Source: a bacterium (GTDB taxonomy: Bacteria; Tectomicrobia; Entotheonellia; Entotheonellales; Entotheonellaceae). Taken from it: a DNA stretch of 14,998 nt. Made by a program: the position numbers and the translations under genes. The notes under the pieces were generated by a model that was not told where the DNA came from, did not search any database, and worked only from the letters and a program-made list of their open reading frames with translations. This document shows positions 13,809 to 14,998 of this stretch, one piece after another (the first letter of the stretch is position 1; every line of letters begins with the position of its first letter). The DNA lies in contig JAPULM010000525.1 in NCBI GenBank assembly GCA_027294925.1, positions 1 to 14,998 of the forward strand, in the 5' to 3' direction.

Positions 13809-14998
13809 TAATATTTCCCCCTGGTGGAAATAAAATTCAAGATGTCGATATCGGTCAAAATATCAAGCACTTCGTCTTCTTCTGTGACGATCACCGTATT
13901 TTTCTGCACCAGTGCGGCAGCGACATGTTCGAGCATGTCATGCACATCAATAACTTTGAAGGTGTCTTTATAGGCCACCGAAACATTATCCGACAGAGAA
14001 AGTTTGCCCTCGTAGACCGGGCGCAGAAGATCACGCTCCGACACGACGCCAACGACCTGATTGTCCGCCATCACCGGGAACTGCGAAATGTCATGTTCTT
14101 GCATGACTTGAATCGCCTCGCCAATCGTGCTGGTTTCCGGACAGGTGTATATCGCATGATCCCCTTTGCCGAGGGTATCGAGCACCTCTTTGATAATGAC
14201 GTTGAAACTCGAATCGACATAGCCATTATCCCGCATCCAATCATCATTATAAATCTTGCTGGCGTAACGATTGCCCGAGTCGGGCAGAATGACGAGAATA
14301 CGCTTCGCTACGGATAAGGTTTGGGCGTATTTAATCGCACCCACCACTGCGGCGCCAGAGGTGCCGCCGGCATACAGACCTTCCTGGGTGAGCAGTTTGC
14401 GCGTCATGATAAAGCTTTCTTTATCTGCCACCATGACGAATTCATCAATGACATCCCAATCGATATTCAACGGGATAATATCCTCGCCAATGCCTTCCAA
14501 AACATAGGGTCTGGCCTCACCGATTTCCCCACTCTGCTTATAATGGGCCAAAATCGAGCCCTCAATATCGACCCCGACCACTTTTAGGCATGGCATTTTG
14601 GCTTTGAGATAGCGACCAATGCCCGAGATCGTACCGCCCGTACCCACACCCGCTATCAAAATATCAAACGCACCCTGAGTCTGCTCATGAATCTCGGGGC
14701 CCGTGGTGTAGAAATGTGCATCACGATTATCAAAATTATCGTATTGATTGACATAAAACGCATTCGGGGTGGTCTCGGCAAGCCGTCTGGCAACACTATA
14801 GTAGGAACGCGGATCATCTGGCTCGACATTGGTCGGACAGACAATTACTTTGGCGCCAAAAGCACGCAAATTTTCAATTTTTTCCGGCGATTGTTTGTCG
14901 GCCAAGACAAAAATTGTCTTATAGCCATGAATGGCCGCATACATCGCCAGGCCCACCCCCGTATTGCCGGAGGTGCCCTCAATAATAACGCCGCCAGG
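13808..14998 (-). CDS. cbs: Cystathionine beta-synthase with C-terminal CBS-domain pair, 5' end beyond the window
   Basis: PLP fold-type II enzyme joining homocysteine and serine to cystathionine. 396 residues are visible; the frame is open to the window edge with PGGVIIEGTSGNTGVGLAM, the family substrate loop, so the N-terminal part including the PLP lysine is missing. The phosphate loop GVGTGGTISGIGRYLK (about 117-132) is intact. LPDSGNRYASKIYNDDWM (about 238-255) matches the CBS-type DSxRNYxxKxxxDxWM block and argues against plain cysteine synthase. Two CBS repeats follow: CPETSTIGEAIQVMQEHDIS to VSERDLL (about 286-325) and VAYKDTFKVIDVHDML to LTDIDILNFI (about 341-390), a Bateman module for adenosyl-ligand control in relatives. 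An internal GTG at 14956 is not the start. The gene overlaps the gamma-lyase downstream. Confidence 0.9.
   Translation of the reverse strand, partial: PGGVIIEGTSGNTGVGLAMYAAIHGYKTIFVLADKQSPEKIENLRAFGAKVIVCPTNVEPDDPRSYYSVARRLAETTPNAFYVNQYDNFDNRDAHFYTTGPEIHEQTQGAFDILIAGVGTGGTISGIGRYLKAKMPCLKVVGVDIEGSILAHYKQSGEIGEARPYVLEGIGEDIIPLNIDWDVIDEFVMVADKESFIMTRKLLTQEGLYAGGTSGAAVVGAIKYAQTLSVAKRILVILPDSGNRYASKIYNDDWMRDNGYVDSSFNVIIKEVLDTLGKGDHAIYTCPETSTIGEAIQVMQEHDISQFPVMADNQVVGVVSERDLLRPVYEGKLSLSDNVSVAYKDTFKVIDVHDMLEHVAAALVQKNTVIVTEEDEVLDILTDIDILNFISTRGKY

Noticed and set aside
1..14998. CRISPR arrays, tRNA/rRNA genes, insertion sequences, phage genes
   Set aside because: No spaced direct repeats, tRNA-like cloverleaf, transposase or phage protein was recognised by eye on either strand.

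Overview
The window is a gene-dense bacterial chromosome segment of moderate GC (roughly mid-50s percent by eye). It has no tRNA, rRNA, CRISPR array or recognisable transposase. Its mix of genes suggests a metabolically versatile uncultured environmental bacterium: a selenocysteine-type peroxiredoxin, an F420/LLM-type oxidoreductase, CMD-family peroxidases, a flavin monooxygenase-like protein and fused CBS-domain cystathionine beta-synthase. A Tectomicrobia (Entotheonella)-like, Rokubacteria-like or deltaproteobacterial-grade source would fit, but this is a weak inference from gene flavour only.

Layout. (1) 1-250, minus: the start of a peroxiredoxin whose peroxidatic position is an in-frame TGA, followed by a hairpin that fits the bacterial SECIS description. 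It is very probably a selenoprotein, and standard gene calling would cut it to 45 residues. (2) 400-2551, plus: a three-helix membrane protein with a duplicated DUF3592-like domain, then a lipoprotein of the soluble PQQ glucose/sorbosone dehydrogenase family. (3) 2879-3721, plus: an LLM-class oxidoreductase with a good promoter candidate upstream. (4) 3718-7664, minus: a four-gene operon of FMO-like flavoprotein, a CMD-domain protein without the redox CxxC, an AhpD-like CMD peroxidase with CxxC (4-base overlap), and an Fsr-like MFS exporter. (5) 8184-12621, plus: murein endopeptidase mepA, a leaderless gamma-glutamyltransferase, a PIG-L/LmbE deacetylase, and two hotdog dehydratases of equal length that look like a HadA/HadB-type heterodimer. 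(6) 12645-14998, minus: cystathionine gamma-lyase/synthase and cystathionine beta-synthase (cut by the window end), overlapping at TAATG.

How the genes fit together. Cystathionine beta-synthase plus the gamma-lyase form a reverse transsulfuration pair (homocysteine to cysteine). The selenoperoxiredoxin and the CMD proteins are peroxide-handling enzymes. The minus-strand operon looks like an oxidation and export or detoxification module. The mepA-ggt-PIG-L-dehydratase run looks like one transcription unit, but its substrate cannot be read from the sequence.

Two copies of a small C/T-rich then G-rich palindromic repeat (about 3766 and 8077) are present. One supplies codons to the C-terminal tail of the MFS protein, and the other lies in an open frame upstream of mepA and affects which mepA start is believable. 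The most notable observation is the TGA/SECIS peroxiredoxin at the left edge.
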